DNA of 64,000 nucleotides from Roseateles sp049532965. GTDB lineage: Bacteria > Pseudomonadota > Gammaproteobacteria > Burkholderiales > Burkholderiaceae_C. Made by a program: the position numbers and the translations under genes. The stretch spans positions 1,364,001 to 1,428,000 of the forward strand of contig NZ_CP186694.1 in NCBI RefSeq assembly GCF_049532965.1. The letters are read 5' to 3'. The notes under the pieces were generated by a model, which saw only the letters and a list, made by a program, of their open reading frames with translations, did not search any database and had not been told where the DNA came from. Positions 8,404 to 17,643 of the stretch are shown here, piece by piece (position 1 is the first letter of the stretch; each line of letters starts with the position of its first letter).

Positions 8404-9552
8404 GTGCCGCCCGGCGCGCCCCCAGCGCCGCTCATCGCCGTGCCCGCTTCCAAGCCGACCTCCCCCTCCTCCGCGTCTGCAAAGGTCCGACGCGACGCGC
8501 CCACGCTGGCCGATGTGGCCCGGGCGGCCGGAGTGTCGGAGATGGCTGCTTCCTCCGCGCTCAATGGCAGCCGCAAAAGCTCGGCGCGCGTGTCGGAGGA
8601 AACACGCGAGCGGGTGCTGGCCGCGGCCCGGCAACTCGGCTATCGACCCAACGCCACGGCCCGCGCGCTCGCGAGCCGGCGCACGAATGCGATCGGCATC
8701 GTCGCCACCTTCCAGGGCGAGGAGCCCAACCTCTACTTCCTCGAGGTCTTCAGCGGCGTGATCCAGGGCGCCTCCGCGGCAGGACAGACCACCTCCGTCT
8801 TCACGCTGAATCACTGGAAATCGGCACCCGCCCATCTCCCGGCGTTCTGCGACGGCCGCGTTGACGGCCTGATCCTGCTCGCTCCGCGGCTGCAGGACGA
8901 CGGCGCCACCTGGCTGCCCTCGCACACGCCGATGGTGTCCGTGCAAGCCGACCGTCCGGTGCACGGGCTCGCGAACGTCGAGTCGGACGATGAAGGCGGC
9001 GCCTTCAAGATGGTGCGCGCGCTGCTCGGGATGGGCCACCGGCGCATCCTTCACGTGGCCGGCCCGCCCGACTTCACCGGTTCGAACCAGCGCGTCGAGG
9101 GCTATCTGCGGGCCCATGCCGAGGCCGGCGTGAAGCCACCAGCGGGTCACGTGATCCATTCGCCGCTCACCGTCGAGGGCGGTCGCGAGGCCCTCGAGCG
9201 CTGGCTGGCCGCGCGCCGCGGGAAAGTGCTGCCCGAGGTGGTCTTCGGTTGCAACGACGCCATTGCCTTCGGTTGCATCGAGGCGCTGAAGGCCCGCGGC
9301 CTGCGCGTGCCGGAGGACGTCTCCGTCGTCGGTTACGACCACACGCTGATGGCACGCTGGGTCCGCATGGCGACGGTGCGCCAGCCCCTGCACGAGCTCG
9401 GCCGGCGCGCCGTCGAGTTGCTGATGCAGCGCATCGAGGCGTCGATCCGGGCGGAGGCCTACACAGGCCCGCAGCAGCTCGTCCTGCCCACCGAGATCGT
9501 CCTCGGCGACACCCTGGCCGGTCCGCGGCAAGCCCGCCTGGTCATCACCTGA
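8404..9552 (+). CDS. LacI-family transcriptional regulator
   Basis: About 382 residues. A low-complexity Pro/Ser/Ala N-terminal tail leads to the HTH (PTLADVARAAGVSEMAAS ... SAR). The hinge helix YRPNATARALAS follows, then the periplasmic-binding-like effector domain ending near the C-terminus. In the HTH, EMAASSALNG replaces the more usual PATVSRVLNG. No good ATG is in frame; I used GTG 8404, which has GGGAGG about 12 nt upstream. GTG 8440 would give a shorter tail. It lies directly before GH27 on the same strand and probably controls the 9719-18921 gene set; effector unknown. Confidence 0.87.
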   Translation: MPPGAPPAPLIAVPASKPTSPSSASAKVRRDAPTLADVARAAGVSEMAASSALNGSRKSSARVSEETRERVLAAARQLGYRPNATARALASRRTNAIGIVATFQGEEPNLYFLEVFSGVIQGASAAGQTTSVFTLNHWKSAPAHLPAFCDGRVDGLILLAPRLQDDGATWLPSHTPMVSVQADRPVHGLANVESDDEGGAFKMVRALLGMGHRRILHVAGPPDFTGSNQRVEGYLRAHAEAGVKPPAGHVIHSPLTVEGGREALERWLAARRGKVLPEVVFGCNDAIAFGCIEALKARGLRVPEDVSVVGYDHTLMARWVRMATVRQPLHELGRRAVELLMQRIEASIRAEAYTGPQQLVLPTEIVLGDTLAGPRQARLVIT

Positions 9553-9588
9553 CCCCACCGCTTCCGGCACCGAGCCGGGCGTCCGATG

Positions 9589-9605
9589 CACCGTTCTCGA
9601 CGGTG
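9589..9605. repeat. 6-bp inverted repeat downstream of the LacI gene
   Basis: CACCGT-TCTCG-ACGGTG forms a perfect 6-bp stem with a 5-nt loop, 37 bp after the LacI stop. No T-run follows, so it is not a convincing intrinsic terminator; it could be an operator. Function not determinable by eye. Confidence 0.3.
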
Positions 9606-9631
9606 ATTGCACCGGATAGGTGTTTCCCTGA

Positions 9632-9658
9632 GATAGTTCGATCGAACAACAAACTATC
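9632..9658. promoter_or_regulatory. candidate operator/promoter before GH27
   Basis: The segment is locally AT-rich in an otherwise GC-rich window. GATAGTT (9632-9638) and AACTATC (9652-9658) are inverted arms. They enclose the perfect palindrome TTCGATCGAA (9637-9646). A TATCAT -10-like hexamer is at 9655-9660. It lies 60 bp upstream of the GH27 start, so it is the likely control region for that operon. Binding by the adjacent LacI protein is an inference. Confidence 0.4.
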
Positions 9659-9718
9659 ATCAGTCGAGAAATTTAGCGGTAAATCAGCGCCTAGCGCCAA
9701 CCTGGAGCCTCCTGTTTC

Positions 9719-10966
9719 ATGTTTGCTTCCGCCCTCTCCTGTCGCCGCCCCGCCCCCTTGCGGCGCCGTGCCTCCGGCCTGCTCTCCGCCGCCTCGATGC
9801 TGCTCGCGGCGCTCGCCACGCCGGCCTCTGCGCATGAGACCCTCAAGCTCGACGCGCCCAAGCCGGCCCTGGCACCGACGCCGCCGATGGGCTGGAACTC
9901 CTGGAACAAGTTCAAGTGCGATGTCAGCGAAGCGATGATCCGCAAGCAGGCGGACGCGATGGCCGCATCGGGCATGAAGGACGCGGGCTACCAGTACATC
10001 GTCATCGACGACTGCTGGCAGAAGAGCCGCGACGCCGACGGCAACATCCAGGCCGACCCCGAGCGCTTCCCCAGCGGCATCAAGGCGCTGGCGGACTACG
10101 TGCACAGCAAGGGCCTGAAGTTCGGCCTGTACTCCGACGCCGGCTCGCTGACCTGCGGCGGCCGCCCCGGCAGCGCCGGGCACGAGTTCCAGGACGCGCG
10201 CCAGTACGCCAAGTGGGGCGTCGACTACCTGAAGTACGACTGGTGCAACACCGGCCCGCGCAATGCGGAGGCGGCCTACACCATCATGGCCAAGGCGCTG
10301 CGCGAGTCGGGTCGCGACATCGTGCTGTCCATCTGCGAATGGGGCGTCAACCAGCCCGAGCGCTGGGCCCCGAAGATCGGCCACCTGTGGCGCACGACCG
10401 GCGACATCTACGACGCCTGGGAGGGCCAGAAGGACTGGTCGCTCGGGATGACCAACATCCTGGACCTGCAGGTCGAGCGCTCCGCCGTGGCCGGTCCGAA
10501 TGGCTGGAACGATCCCGACATGCTGGAGATCGGCAACGGCGGCATGACGAGCACCGAGTACGAGTCCCACTTCTCGCTGTGGGCCATGCTGGCCGCGCCG
10601 CTGATCGCCGGCAACGACCTGTCCACGATGGACGCCGACACGCTGCGCATCCTGACCAACAAGGACGTCATCGCCGTCGACCAGGACCCGCTGGGCAAGC
10701 AGGGCCGCCGCGCCCTGAAGGAAGGCGACCTCGAGGTCTGGGTGCGTCCGCTGCAGGGCGGCGAGTTTGCCGCCGTGCTGTTCAACCGCGGCCGTACCCC
10801 GGCCGACATGAAGCTCACCTGGGATCGCCTCGGGCTGCCAGCGGACAAGAAGGTCACCGTCAAGGATCTGTGGAGCAAGAAGGTGACGAAGAACGTCAGC
10901 GGCAGCTATGCGGGCAAGGTCGCCCCGCACGGCGTGATCATGGTCCGCATCACCCCGGGGGTGTGA
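9719..10966 (+). CDS. GH27 alpha-galactosidase, secreted
   Basis: 415 residues with a Sec signal peptide ending near ATPASA-HE (about residue 40). The family signature PPMGWNSWNKF begins the barrel. DYLKYDWC holds the expected nucleophile Asp174, and NDPDML the expected acid/base Asp267. The C-terminal beta domain is present, and the length is normal for GH27. It should release alpha-linked D-galactose from plant oligosaccharides such as galactomannan side chains; alpha-galactose is not a usual xyloglucan side chain, so its role here is less clear. It is first in a run of six close-spaced genes; the GH31 gene starts 4 bp after its stop. Confidence 0.93.
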   Translation: MFASALSCRRPAPLRRRASGLLSAASMLLAALATPASAHETLKLDAPKPALAPTPPMGWNSWNKFKCDVSEAMIRKQADAMAASGMKDAGYQYIVIDDCWQKSRDADGNIQADPERFPSGIKALADYVHSKGLKFGLYSDAGSLTCGGRPGSAGHEFQDARQYAKWGVDYLKYDWCNTGPRNAEAAYTIMAKALRESGRDIVLSICEWGVNQPERWAPKIGHLWRTTGDIYDAWEGQKDWSLGMTNILDLQVERSAVAGPNGWNDPDMLEIGNGGMTSTEYESHFSLWAMLAAPLIAGNDLSTMDADTLRILTNKDVIAVDQDPLGKQGRRALKEGDLEVWVRPLQGGEFAAVLFNRGRTPADMKLTWDRLGLPADKKVTVKDLWSKKVTKNVSGSYAGKVAPHGVIMVRITPGV

Positions 10967-10970
10967 CGTG

Positions 10971-13955
10971 ATGAACCGCCGCGGTCTCGTCGGCCTGCTG
11001 GCCTATGCCTCCGCAGGCGCCGCCGTCCCGTCGGCGGTGTGCGCCTCGGCCTCGGCCTCCCGCCCGGTGCGTCCGGCGCGCCCTTCGGCGCTGGACAGTG
11101 CCGGCCAACTGCGGCCCCGCGCCAACGGCTCGCCCGAAGGCTTCGCCTGGCAGCGCGTGGCCGAGGGCATCGTGTTCCAGCTCGGCGGCCTGACCAAGGG
11201 CGTGCTGTTCTATGGCCCAGGCCTGGTGCGCGTGACGGCACACCTCGGCGAGGTCTTCACCACGCAGCCCAGCCTCGTGGTCGTGGCCCGCCCGAAGGCC
11301 GTCCGCGTCGAGGTCCACGACGCAGCCGACACCCTCACCGTGGCCGGCCCGGCGCTGCGCGTGACGGTGGACAAACGCAGCGGTGCCCTCGCCTTCTTCG
11401 GCCCGGGCGATCGACTGCTGACGCGCGAGCGCGCGAGCGCACCCACCGAACTGCAACGCGTCGAGATCGCCGGCAGCCCCAGCTATGCGCTGGCGCAGAC
11501 CTTCACCCTCACCGCCGACGAATCGCTCTACGGCCTGGGCCAGTACAACGAGCCGTACATGGACTACCGCGGCCGCGAGGTGCTGATGGTGCAGACCAAC
11601 GTCGGCATCGTCGTGCCGTTCATGGTCTCCACGCGGCGATGGGGCCTGCTGTGGGACCTGTACTCGAAGATGAGCTTCAGCGACGGGCCCGAGGGCGCCA
11701 CCTTCCGGGCCGAGAGCGCGCCCGCCGGGGCTGACTACTACGTGGTGGCCGGTACCGACATGGACGGCGTGATCGCCGGCTATCGCGAGCTCACCGGTGC
11801 CGCACCGATGTTCCCCAAGGCCGCGTTCGGCCTGTTCATGAGCAAGGAACGCTACACGACGCAGCAGCAGTTGCTGGACGTCGTGCGGCGCTTCCGCGCC
11901 GAGCAGTTCCCGCTCGACTACATCGTGCAGGACTGGCAGTACTGGGGCGGCGACAAGGACGGCGTGTGGGACGGCAAGTGGAGCGGCATGGTCTGGGACG
12001 CCGAGCGCTTCCCCGATCCCGCCGCGATGACGCGCGAGCTGCACGGACCGCTGCACACGAAGCTGATGGCCTCCATCTGGCCCGGCGTCGGCAACGACAC
12101 CGCGCTGGCCCGCGAGCTCGACGCCCAGGGCCTGCGCTTCGAGCCGCTGCACTGGATCTCCAAGCGCGCGCGCATCTACGACGCGTTCAGCGCCGAGGGT
12201 CGCCGCATCTACTTCAAGCACGCCAAGCGGGGGTTGCTCGACATCGGCGTGGACGCGCTGTGGATGGACGGCACCGAAGTCGAGGTGGGCGGCGCCGCGC
12301 ATGACCCGGGCGAGGTCGAGGCCGACATCAAGCGCCTGGGCCGCAATGCGCTGGGCGACTTCACGCGCTACCTCAACGTCTACAGCCTGGTGACGACGCG
12401 CGGCGTCTACGAAGGCCAGCGCGAGGCCGGCCCCGGTGGCGCGCGGGTGCTGACGCTGACCCGCTCGGCCTGGGCCGGGCAGCAGCGCTACGCCGCGCTG
12501 GCCTGGTCGGGCGACACCGAATCCAGCTGGGCCACGCTGCGCGCGCAGATCGCCGGCGGCCTGAATGTCGCCATGGCCGGACAGCCCTACTGGTCGCAGG
12601 ACACGGGCGGCTTCTTCGTGAACTTCCCCGATGGCGAGCGCAATCCGGCGTGGCGCGAGCTCTACGCTCGCTGGAACCAGTTCGGCATCTTCAACCCGGT
12701 GTACCGCATCCACGGCACCTCGGTCGAGCGCGAGCCCTATCTGTTCAAGACGCTCGACCCGGCGGTCTACCGCTCGCTGCTGAGCGCCGCCCAGCTGCGC
12801 TACCGCCTGTTGCCCTACGTCTATGGACTGGCCTGGCGGAGCACGGCCGCGGGCTACACGATGATGCGCGGCCTGGCGATGGACTTCCCGGACGAGGCCG
12901 CGCTGCGCAAGGTCGACGACACCTATATGTTCGGCCCGGCCTTCCTGGTGCAGCCGATCACGCGGCCGATGTTCCATGCGGTGCAACCGGCGCCGGTCAC
13001 CGTGCCGGCCAGCCAACTGCGCACGGCCGATGGCCAGCCGGGCCTGGCGCTGGTGTACTTCGACGGCATGAACTTCGAGAAGGAAGCCAGCCGCACCGTC
13101 GACACGGTGATCGAGCACCGCTGGCCCGATCCGCCGCTGGGCAGCATCCCGCCGGGACTGTCGAGCCTGCAACGCTTCTCGGCCCGCTGGACCGGCGAGC
13201 TGATCGCGGCCGAGGATGGCGAGCACGAGATCGGCGTCGAGGGCGACGACGGCTTCCGCCTGTGGCTGGATGACCAGCTCGTCGCCGAGGACTGGCAGCT
13301 CGGTCCGCCGCGCTTCAAGGGCCAGCGCATGACGCTGCGCGCGGGTCAGCGGCTCAAGGTCCGCATCGACTACTTCCAGGAGACCCGCGGCCGCCTGCTC
13401 CGCCTCGCGTGGCGCACGCCGGCCCAGCAGCGGGAGTTGGCCGAGCAGCAGCGCCGGCTGGACACGCGGCAGGCGACGCTGCTGCCCGGCGGTTGCGACT
13501 GGTTCGACTTCTGGACCGGCCGGCGGCATACCGGCGGCCAGCGCGTGACGCGGGACTACACGCTGGAGGAGTTCCCGCTCTTCGTGCGCGCCGGCTCGAT
13601 CGTGCCGATGGGCCCGGCGGTCGAGTACACCGGCGAACGGCCCGACGCCCCGTGGGAGATCCGCGTCTATCCCGGCGCGGACGCCACCTTCACGCTCTAC
13701 GAGGACGACGGCGAGACCTACCGCTACGAGCGTGGCGAACATGCGACCACGATGCTGCGCTGGGACGACGCGCGCCGCATCCTGCACATCGGTGCCCGCC
13801 ACGGGCGCTATCCCGGCCTGGTGACCCGGCGCGAGCTGCGCGTGCGGCTGATGCGCTCGGGCCGGCCTTCCCAACCGATCGAGCACGTGCGCTCGGTTTC
13901 CTACGATGGCCGCGCGCTGGCGCTGCACTTTGACGGTCCACGATCCCGCTCATGA
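10971..13955 (+). CDS. GH31 alpha-xylosidase with PA14 domain
   Basis: 994 residues. The N-terminal export signal begins with MNRRG. The GH31 N-terminal beta domain leads into the barrel, with expected nucleophile Asp433 in LWMDGTE and acid/base Asp515 in SGDTESSW. A PA14 insert (about 690-800) contains LVYFDGMNFEKEA, EDGEHEIGVEGDDGF and RLWLDDQ. The same GH31-plus-PA14 layout is known from Cellvibrio Xyl31A, which removes alpha-1,6-xylose from the non-reducing end of xyloglucan oligosaccharides, and that activity fits this locus. I chose ATG 10971 over GTG 10968. The stop overlaps the next start (ATGA). Confidence 0.92.
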   Translation: MNRRGLVGLLAYASAGAAVPSAVCASASASRPVRPARPSALDSAGQLRPRANGSPEGFAWQRVAEGIVFQLGGLTKGVLFYGPGLVRVTAHLGEVFTTQPSLVVVARPKAVRVEVHDAADTLTVAGPALRVTVDKRSGALAFFGPGDRLLTRERASAPTELQRVEIAGSPSYALAQTFTLTADESLYGLGQYNEPYMDYRGREVLMVQTNVGIVVPFMVSTRRWGLLWDLYSKMSFSDGPEGATFRAESAPAGADYYVVAGTDMDGVIAGYRELTGAAPMFPKAAFGLFMSKERYTTQQQLLDVVRRFRAEQFPLDYIVQDWQYWGGDKDGVWDGKWSGMVWDAERFPDPAAMTRELHGPLHTKLMASIWPGVGNDTALARELDAQGLRFEPLHWISKRARIYDAFSAEGRRIYFKHAKRGLLDIGVDALWMDGTEVEVGGAAHDPGEVEADIKRLGRNALGDFTRYLNVYSLVTTRGVYEGQREAGPGGARVLTLTRSAWAGQQRYAALAWSGDTESSWATLRAQIAGGLNVAMAGQPYWSQDTGGFFVNFPDGERNPAWRELYARWNQFGIFNPVYRIHGTSVEREPYLFKTLDPAVYRSLLSAAQLRYRLLPYVYGLAWRSTAAGYTMMRGLAMDFPDEAALRKVDDTYMFGPAFLVQPITRPMFHAVQPAPVTVPASQLRTADGQPGLALVYFDGMNFEKEASRTVDTVIEHRWPDPPLGSIPPGLSSLQRFSARWTGELIAAEDGEHEIGVEGDDGFRLWLDDQLVAEDWQLGPPRFKGQRMTLRAGQRLKVRIDYFQETRGRLLRLAWRTPAQQRELAEQQRRLDTRQATLLPGGCDWFDFWTGRRHTGGQRVTRDYTLEEFPLFVRAGSIVPMGPAVEYTGERPDAPWEIRVYPGADATFTLYEDDGETYRYERGEHATTMLRWDDARRILHIGARHGRYPGLVTRRELRVRLMRSGRPSQPIEHVRSVSYDGRALALHFDGPRSRS

Positions 13956-15928
13956 CGAAGACCCCCCGCTCCCTGCTCCCTGCCCTGCTCACCCCTTTGC
14001 TGCTGGCCTTGTCGGCCGCCACCGCCCACGCCGAGGTGCGCCTGTCCAATGTGTTCGGCGACCACATGGTGCTGCAGCGGGATCGTCCGCTGCATCTGTG
14101 GGGCACGGCGACGCCCGGCCAGACGCTGACCGTGGAACTGGCCGGCCGCAAGGGCACGGCCCGCGTCGGGGCCGATGGCCGCTGGCGCGTTCAACTGGCC
14201 GCGCTGCCGGCCGGCGGTCCGCATCGCGTGGTCGTCAAGGGCGACCAGACGGTCGAACTCAAGGACGTGCTGATCGGCGACGTCTGGCTGCTGGGCGGCC
14301 AGTCCAACATGGAATGGCCGCTGGCGCAGACGGACACCGGTCCGCAAGAAGTCGCCTCCCCGCAGAACGCGCAGTTGCGCCACCTGCGTGTGCCGCTGCG
14401 CGCCAGCGTGACGCCGGAGGCCGAGATCGTTCCCGCGCCGTGGGTGGTGGCGGAGCCGGGCCGCGTCGGCGAGTTCAGCGCCGTCGGCTATCACTTCGCG
14501 CGCCAGATGCAGGCCGTGCAGGGCGTGCCCATCGGCTTGATCCAGACGGCCTGGGGCGGCTCGATGCTCGAGACCTGGGTGCGCCGTGACGCCGCGCTGC
14601 GCGATCCCGACCTGGCCCCCGCAGTGAAGGCGCTGCCCACGGACAACGCCGCATTCAGCGTCGCCATGCGGCAGCTGCTGACCCAGCGCGTGAGCGCCTG
14701 GCAGCCGGGACTGCCCTTGCAGGACCCGGACGCGAGCCGTTGGTCCGCGGCCGAGGACCTTGACCGCAACTGGCCGACGCTGCAGACGCCCGGCCTCTGG
14801 GAAGGCCAGGGGCTGGCCATGCTGGACGGCGTGGTCTGGATGCGCAAGCGGCTGGAGCTGAGCGCGGCGCAGGCGGCCGGGGCGGCGCAACTGCACCTGG
14901 GCGCGATCGACGATTGCGACGAGACCTGGGTCAACGGCCAGCGCGTCGGCGGCCAGTGCGGCTACGAGCTGCCGCGCCGCTACGCGCTCCCGGCTGGTCT
15001 GCTGCGCGCCGGCGCCAACTGGATCGCGGTGCGCGTGACCGACACCGGCGGCGGTGGCGGCTTCGATGGTCCGCCCGCCGACATGCGGCTGGACACCGCC
15101 GCCGGTGCGGTCTCGCTGGCGGGCGCGTGGCGCGCCCGTGTGGAGCAGATCGCCACCTCCGCCGGACCGGCCGCCAACGATGCGCCGACGCTGGGTCACA
15201 ACGGCCTGGTCGCCCCGCTGCAAGGGCTGTCCGTGCGTGGCGTGCTCTGGTACCAGGGCGAGACGAACGCCGGGCGCGCCGCTGCCTATGCCGAGGGCTT
15301 CAAGCGCCTGATCCAGGACTGGCGGTACCAGTTCGACGATCCCAAGCTGCCAGTCTTCTTCGTGCAGCTCGCGGCGTGGCGGCCGCTGGCGGAGAACCGT
15401 CCCGCCGCCGGCGACTGGGCCGAGCTGCGCGAGAGCCAGGCGGCTGCGCTGGCCCTGCCGCACACCGGCATGGCTACCGCGATCGACCTGGGCGACCCGA
15501 TCGACATCCATCCGCGCAACAAGCGCAGCGTGGGGAACCGGCTCGCCGCCCTCGCCCTGCATGAGTTCGGGCTGCGCGCCGCCTCGGCGACGGGTCCCCG
15601 ACTGCTGGGACACGAGGTGCGTGGCGGCGAGATCCAGCTGCGCTTCGGCAACACGGCCGGCGGCCTGCGCACCGCCCGATCGGGCGAGCCGCTGCGGGGC
15701 TTCTTCGTCGCGGGCGCCGATCGCCGCTGGGTGCCGGCGGATGCGCGCTTCGACGGCGACCGCATCGTGCTGCGCAGCGCCGCGGTGGCGGCGCCGGTGG
15801 CGGCACGCTATGCCTGGGCCAACAACCCGAGCGAGGCCAACATCGTCGGCGGCGATGGACTGCCGCTGCCGCCGCTGCGGACCGATGATTGGCCGCTGGA
15901 CACTGCGGCCCGCCGCTACGGCCGCTGA
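13952..15928 (+). CDS. CE20-type (sialate O-acetylesterase-like) carbohydrate acetylesterase
   Basis: 658 residues with a Sec signal ending near TAHA-EV. It is an SGNH-hydrolase of the SASA family. GGQSNMEW holds nucleophile Ser118, WYQGETNAG is the conserved block, and Asp518-Ile-His520 completes the triad. Between about 260 and 370 sits an inserted jelly-roll with ETWVNGQRVG and LRAGANWIAVRV, like the sugar-binding domain of GH2 enzymes. This interrupted architecture is known from xyloglucan acetylesterases (CE20) of Xanthomonas xyloglucan loci. Predicted to remove O-acetyl groups from galactose of xyloglucan oligosaccharides. It is translationally coupled to the GH31 gene. Confidence 0.85.
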   Translation: MTKTPRSLLPALLTPLLLALSAATAHAEVRLSNVFGDHMVLQRDRPLHLWGTATPGQTLTVELAGRKGTARVGADGRWRVQLAALPAGGPHRVVVKGDQTVELKDVLIGDVWLLGGQSNMEWPLAQTDTGPQEVASPQNAQLRHLRVPLRASVTPEAEIVPAPWVVAEPGRVGEFSAVGYHFARQMQAVQGVPIGLIQTAWGGSMLETWVRRDAALRDPDLAPAVKALPTDNAAFSVAMRQLLTQRVSAWQPGLPLQDPDASRWSAAEDLDRNWPTLQTPGLWEGQGLAMLDGVVWMRKRLELSAAQAAGAAQLHLGAIDDCDETWVNGQRVGGQCGYELPRRYALPAGLLRAGANWIAVRVTDTGGGGGFDGPPADMRLDTAAGAVSLAGAWRARVEQIATSAGPAANDAPTLGHNGLVAPLQGLSVRGVLWYQGETNAGRAAAYAEGFKRLIQDWRYQFDDPKLPVFFVQLAAWRPLAENRPAAGDWAELRESQAAALALPHTGMATAIDLGDPIDIHPRNKRSVGNRLAALALHEFGLRAASATGPRLLGHEVRGGEIQLRFGNTAGGLRTARSGEPLRGFFVAGADRRWVPADARFDGDRIVLRSAAVAAPVAARYAWANNPSEANIVGGDGLPLPPLRTDDWPLDTAARRYGR

Positions 15929-15958
15929 GCTCCTGGACTCCTGGAAGGACTTCCGACC

Positions 15959-16753
15959 ATGGCTGTTTCCCACCCCCTCCCTTCCGCCGGAGCCGACCTG
16001 ACCGGCAAGACCGTCCTGATCACGGCGGCCGCCCAGGGCATCGGGCGCGCCAGCGCACTGGCCTGCCTGGCGGCGGGGGCGGAGGTGATCGCCACCGACC
16101 TCCAGACCGCCGGCCTGACCAGCCTCCACGAGGAAGCGGCCGCGCCGGCGCGGCTGCGCACGGCCCGGCTGGACGTGCGCGACGACGCGGCCATCCGGGT
16201 CCTGGCGGCGCAGTTGCCGCCGCTGCATGGCCTCTTCAACTGCGCCGGGTTCGTGCACCATGGCTCCGTGCTGGACTGCGACGAGGCGGACTGGGACTTC
16301 AGCATGGACCTCAACGTCAAGAGCATGTGGCGCATGCTGCGGGCTTTCCTGCCCGGCATGCTGGCCGAAGCCGCCCGCACCGGCGGCGGTGCGTCGGTGC
16401 TGAACATGGCCTCGATGGCGTCGTCGGTGAAAGGCTTCCCGAACCGCTGCGTCTACGGCGTGAGCAAGGCGGCGGTGATCGGGCTCACCAAGTCGGTCGC
16501 TGCGGACTTCGTCAAGCAGGGCCTGCGCTGCAATGCGCTGTGCCCGGGCACCGTGGACACGCCCTCGCTGCGCGGGCGCATCGCCGCCGCCGCGGATCCG
16601 GTACAGGCCGAACGCGACTTCATCGCGCGCCAGCCGATGGGCCGGCTCGCCACGGTGGACGACATCGCGCCGCTGGTCGTGTTCCTGCTCAGCGATGCCG
16701 CGCGCTTCATCACCGGCCAGGCCGTCAGCGTCGATGGCGGCGTGACGATCTGA
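15959..16753 (+). CDS. SDR oxidoreductase, probable 2-keto-3-deoxy-L-fuconate 4-dehydrogenase
   Basis: 264 residues, cytoplasmic. It has the Rossmann NAD-binding motif TAAAQGIGRA, the acidic residue of ATDLQ after beta-2, NMASMAS with the catalytic Ser, Tyr166-x3-Lys170 (YGVSK) and the C-terminal QAVSVDGG. In the oxidative L-fucose pathway an SDR oxidises 2-keto-3-deoxy-L-fuconate to the 2,4-diketo acid. The FAH-type hydrolase and L-fuconate dehydratase encoded directly downstream support that role. L-fucose dehydrogenase is an alternative, since SDRs also do that step in Burkholderia. It starts 30 bp after the acetylesterase stop. Confidence 0.88.
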   Translation: MAVSHPLPSAGADLTGKTVLITAAAQGIGRASALACLAAGAEVIATDLQTAGLTSLHEEAAAPARLRTARLDVRDDAAIRVLAAQLPPLHGLFNCAGFVHHGSVLDCDEADWDFSMDLNVKSMWRMLRAFLPGMLAEAARTGGGASVLNMASMASSVKGFPNRCVYGVSKAAVIGLTKSVAADFVKQGLRCNALCPGTVDTPSLRGRIAAAADPVQAERDFIARQPMGRLATVDDIAPLVVFLLSDAARFITGQAVSVDGGVTI

Positions 16754-16772
16754 CCCCTCGCAAGGACCCCGC

Positions 16773-17627
16773 ATGAAACTGCTCCGCTATGGCCCGCCCG
16801 GCCAGGAACGTCCCGGCCTGCTCGATGCCGGCGGCCATGTGCGCGACCTCTCCGAACACATCGACGACCTGGCCGGCGAGGTCCTGACGCCCGCCGGCCT
16901 GTCGCTGCTGCGCAAGCTCGATCCGGCCACCCTGCCGCTGGTCCCGGGCGTGCCGCAGCGGGACCTGCGCCTGGGCCCGTGCGTCGCGCAGGTGGGCAAG
17001 TTCATCTGCATCGGCCTGAACTACGCCGACCATGCGGCCGAATCCGGCCTGCCGGTGCCGCAGGAGCCGGTGGTCTTCGCGAAGTGGACCAGCGCGATCT
17101 CGGGCCCGGACGATCCGGTGCTCATCCCGCGGAACTCGGTCAAGACGGACTGGGAAGTGGAGCTGGGCGTGGTCATCGGCGAGGGCGGCGCCTACATCGA
17201 GGAAGCCGACGCGATGCGGCACGTGGCCGGCTACTGCGTCGTCAACGACGTGTCGGAGCGCGAATGGCAGCTCGAGCGCGGCACGCAATGGGACAAGGGC
17301 AAGGGCTGCGATACCTTCGGCCCGATCGGTCCCTGGCTGGTCACCGCCGACGAGGTGCCGGACCCGCAGCAGCTTCCGTTGTGGCTGGAGGTCGACGGCC
17401 ACCGCTACCAGGACGGCAACACCCGCACGATGGTGTTCGGCGTCGCGCAGATCGTCAGCTACCTGAGCCGCTTCATGAGCCTGCAGCCGGGGGACATCAT
17501 CTCGACGGGCACGCCGCCCGGCGTGGGGCTGGGCCAGAAGCCGCCGGTCTACCTGAAGCCGGGCCAGACGATGCGCCTGGGCATCGAGGGCCTGGGCGTG
17601 CAGACGCAGCGCACCGAAGCCGCCTGA
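16773..17627 (+). CDS. FAH-family hydrolase, probable 2,4-diketo-3-deoxy-L-fuconate hydrolase
   Basis: 284 residues, cytoplasmic. It is a fumarylacetoacetate hydrolase fold protein with the conserved core GLNYADHAAE, the metal-binding WEVELGVVIG (acidic residues), GYCVVNDVSER, GKGCDTFGPIGPWL and STGTPPGVG. Proteins of this kind cleave 2,4-diketo-3-deoxy-L-fuconate to pyruvate and L-lactate, the last step of the non-phosphorylated fucose pathway. It sits between the SDR and the fuconate dehydratase genes with gaps of 19 and 16 bp. Other FAH substrates are possible; the function comes from context. Confidence 0.88.
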   Translation: MKLLRYGPPGQERPGLLDAGGHVRDLSEHIDDLAGEVLTPAGLSLLRKLDPATLPLVPGVPQRDLRLGPCVAQVGKFICIGLNYADHAAESGLPVPQEPVVFAKWTSAISGPDDPVLIPRNSVKTDWEVELGVVIGEGGAYIEEADAMRHVAGYCVVNDVSEREWQLERGTQWDKGKGCDTFGPIGPWLVTADEVPDPQQLPLWLEVDGHRYQDGNTRTMVFGVAQIVSYLSRFMSLQPGDIISTGTPPGVGLGQKPPVYLKPGQTMRLGIEGLGVQTQRTEAA

Positions 17628-17643
17628 ACCGCGCGATCCAACG

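Noticed and set aside
10950..13928. A 992-codon open frame on the minus strand opposite the GH31 gene
   Set aside because: The protein is rich in Arg/His/Gln/Ala without any domain motif; long antisense open frames are expected in GC-rich coding DNA, and the plus strand encodes a clear GH31.
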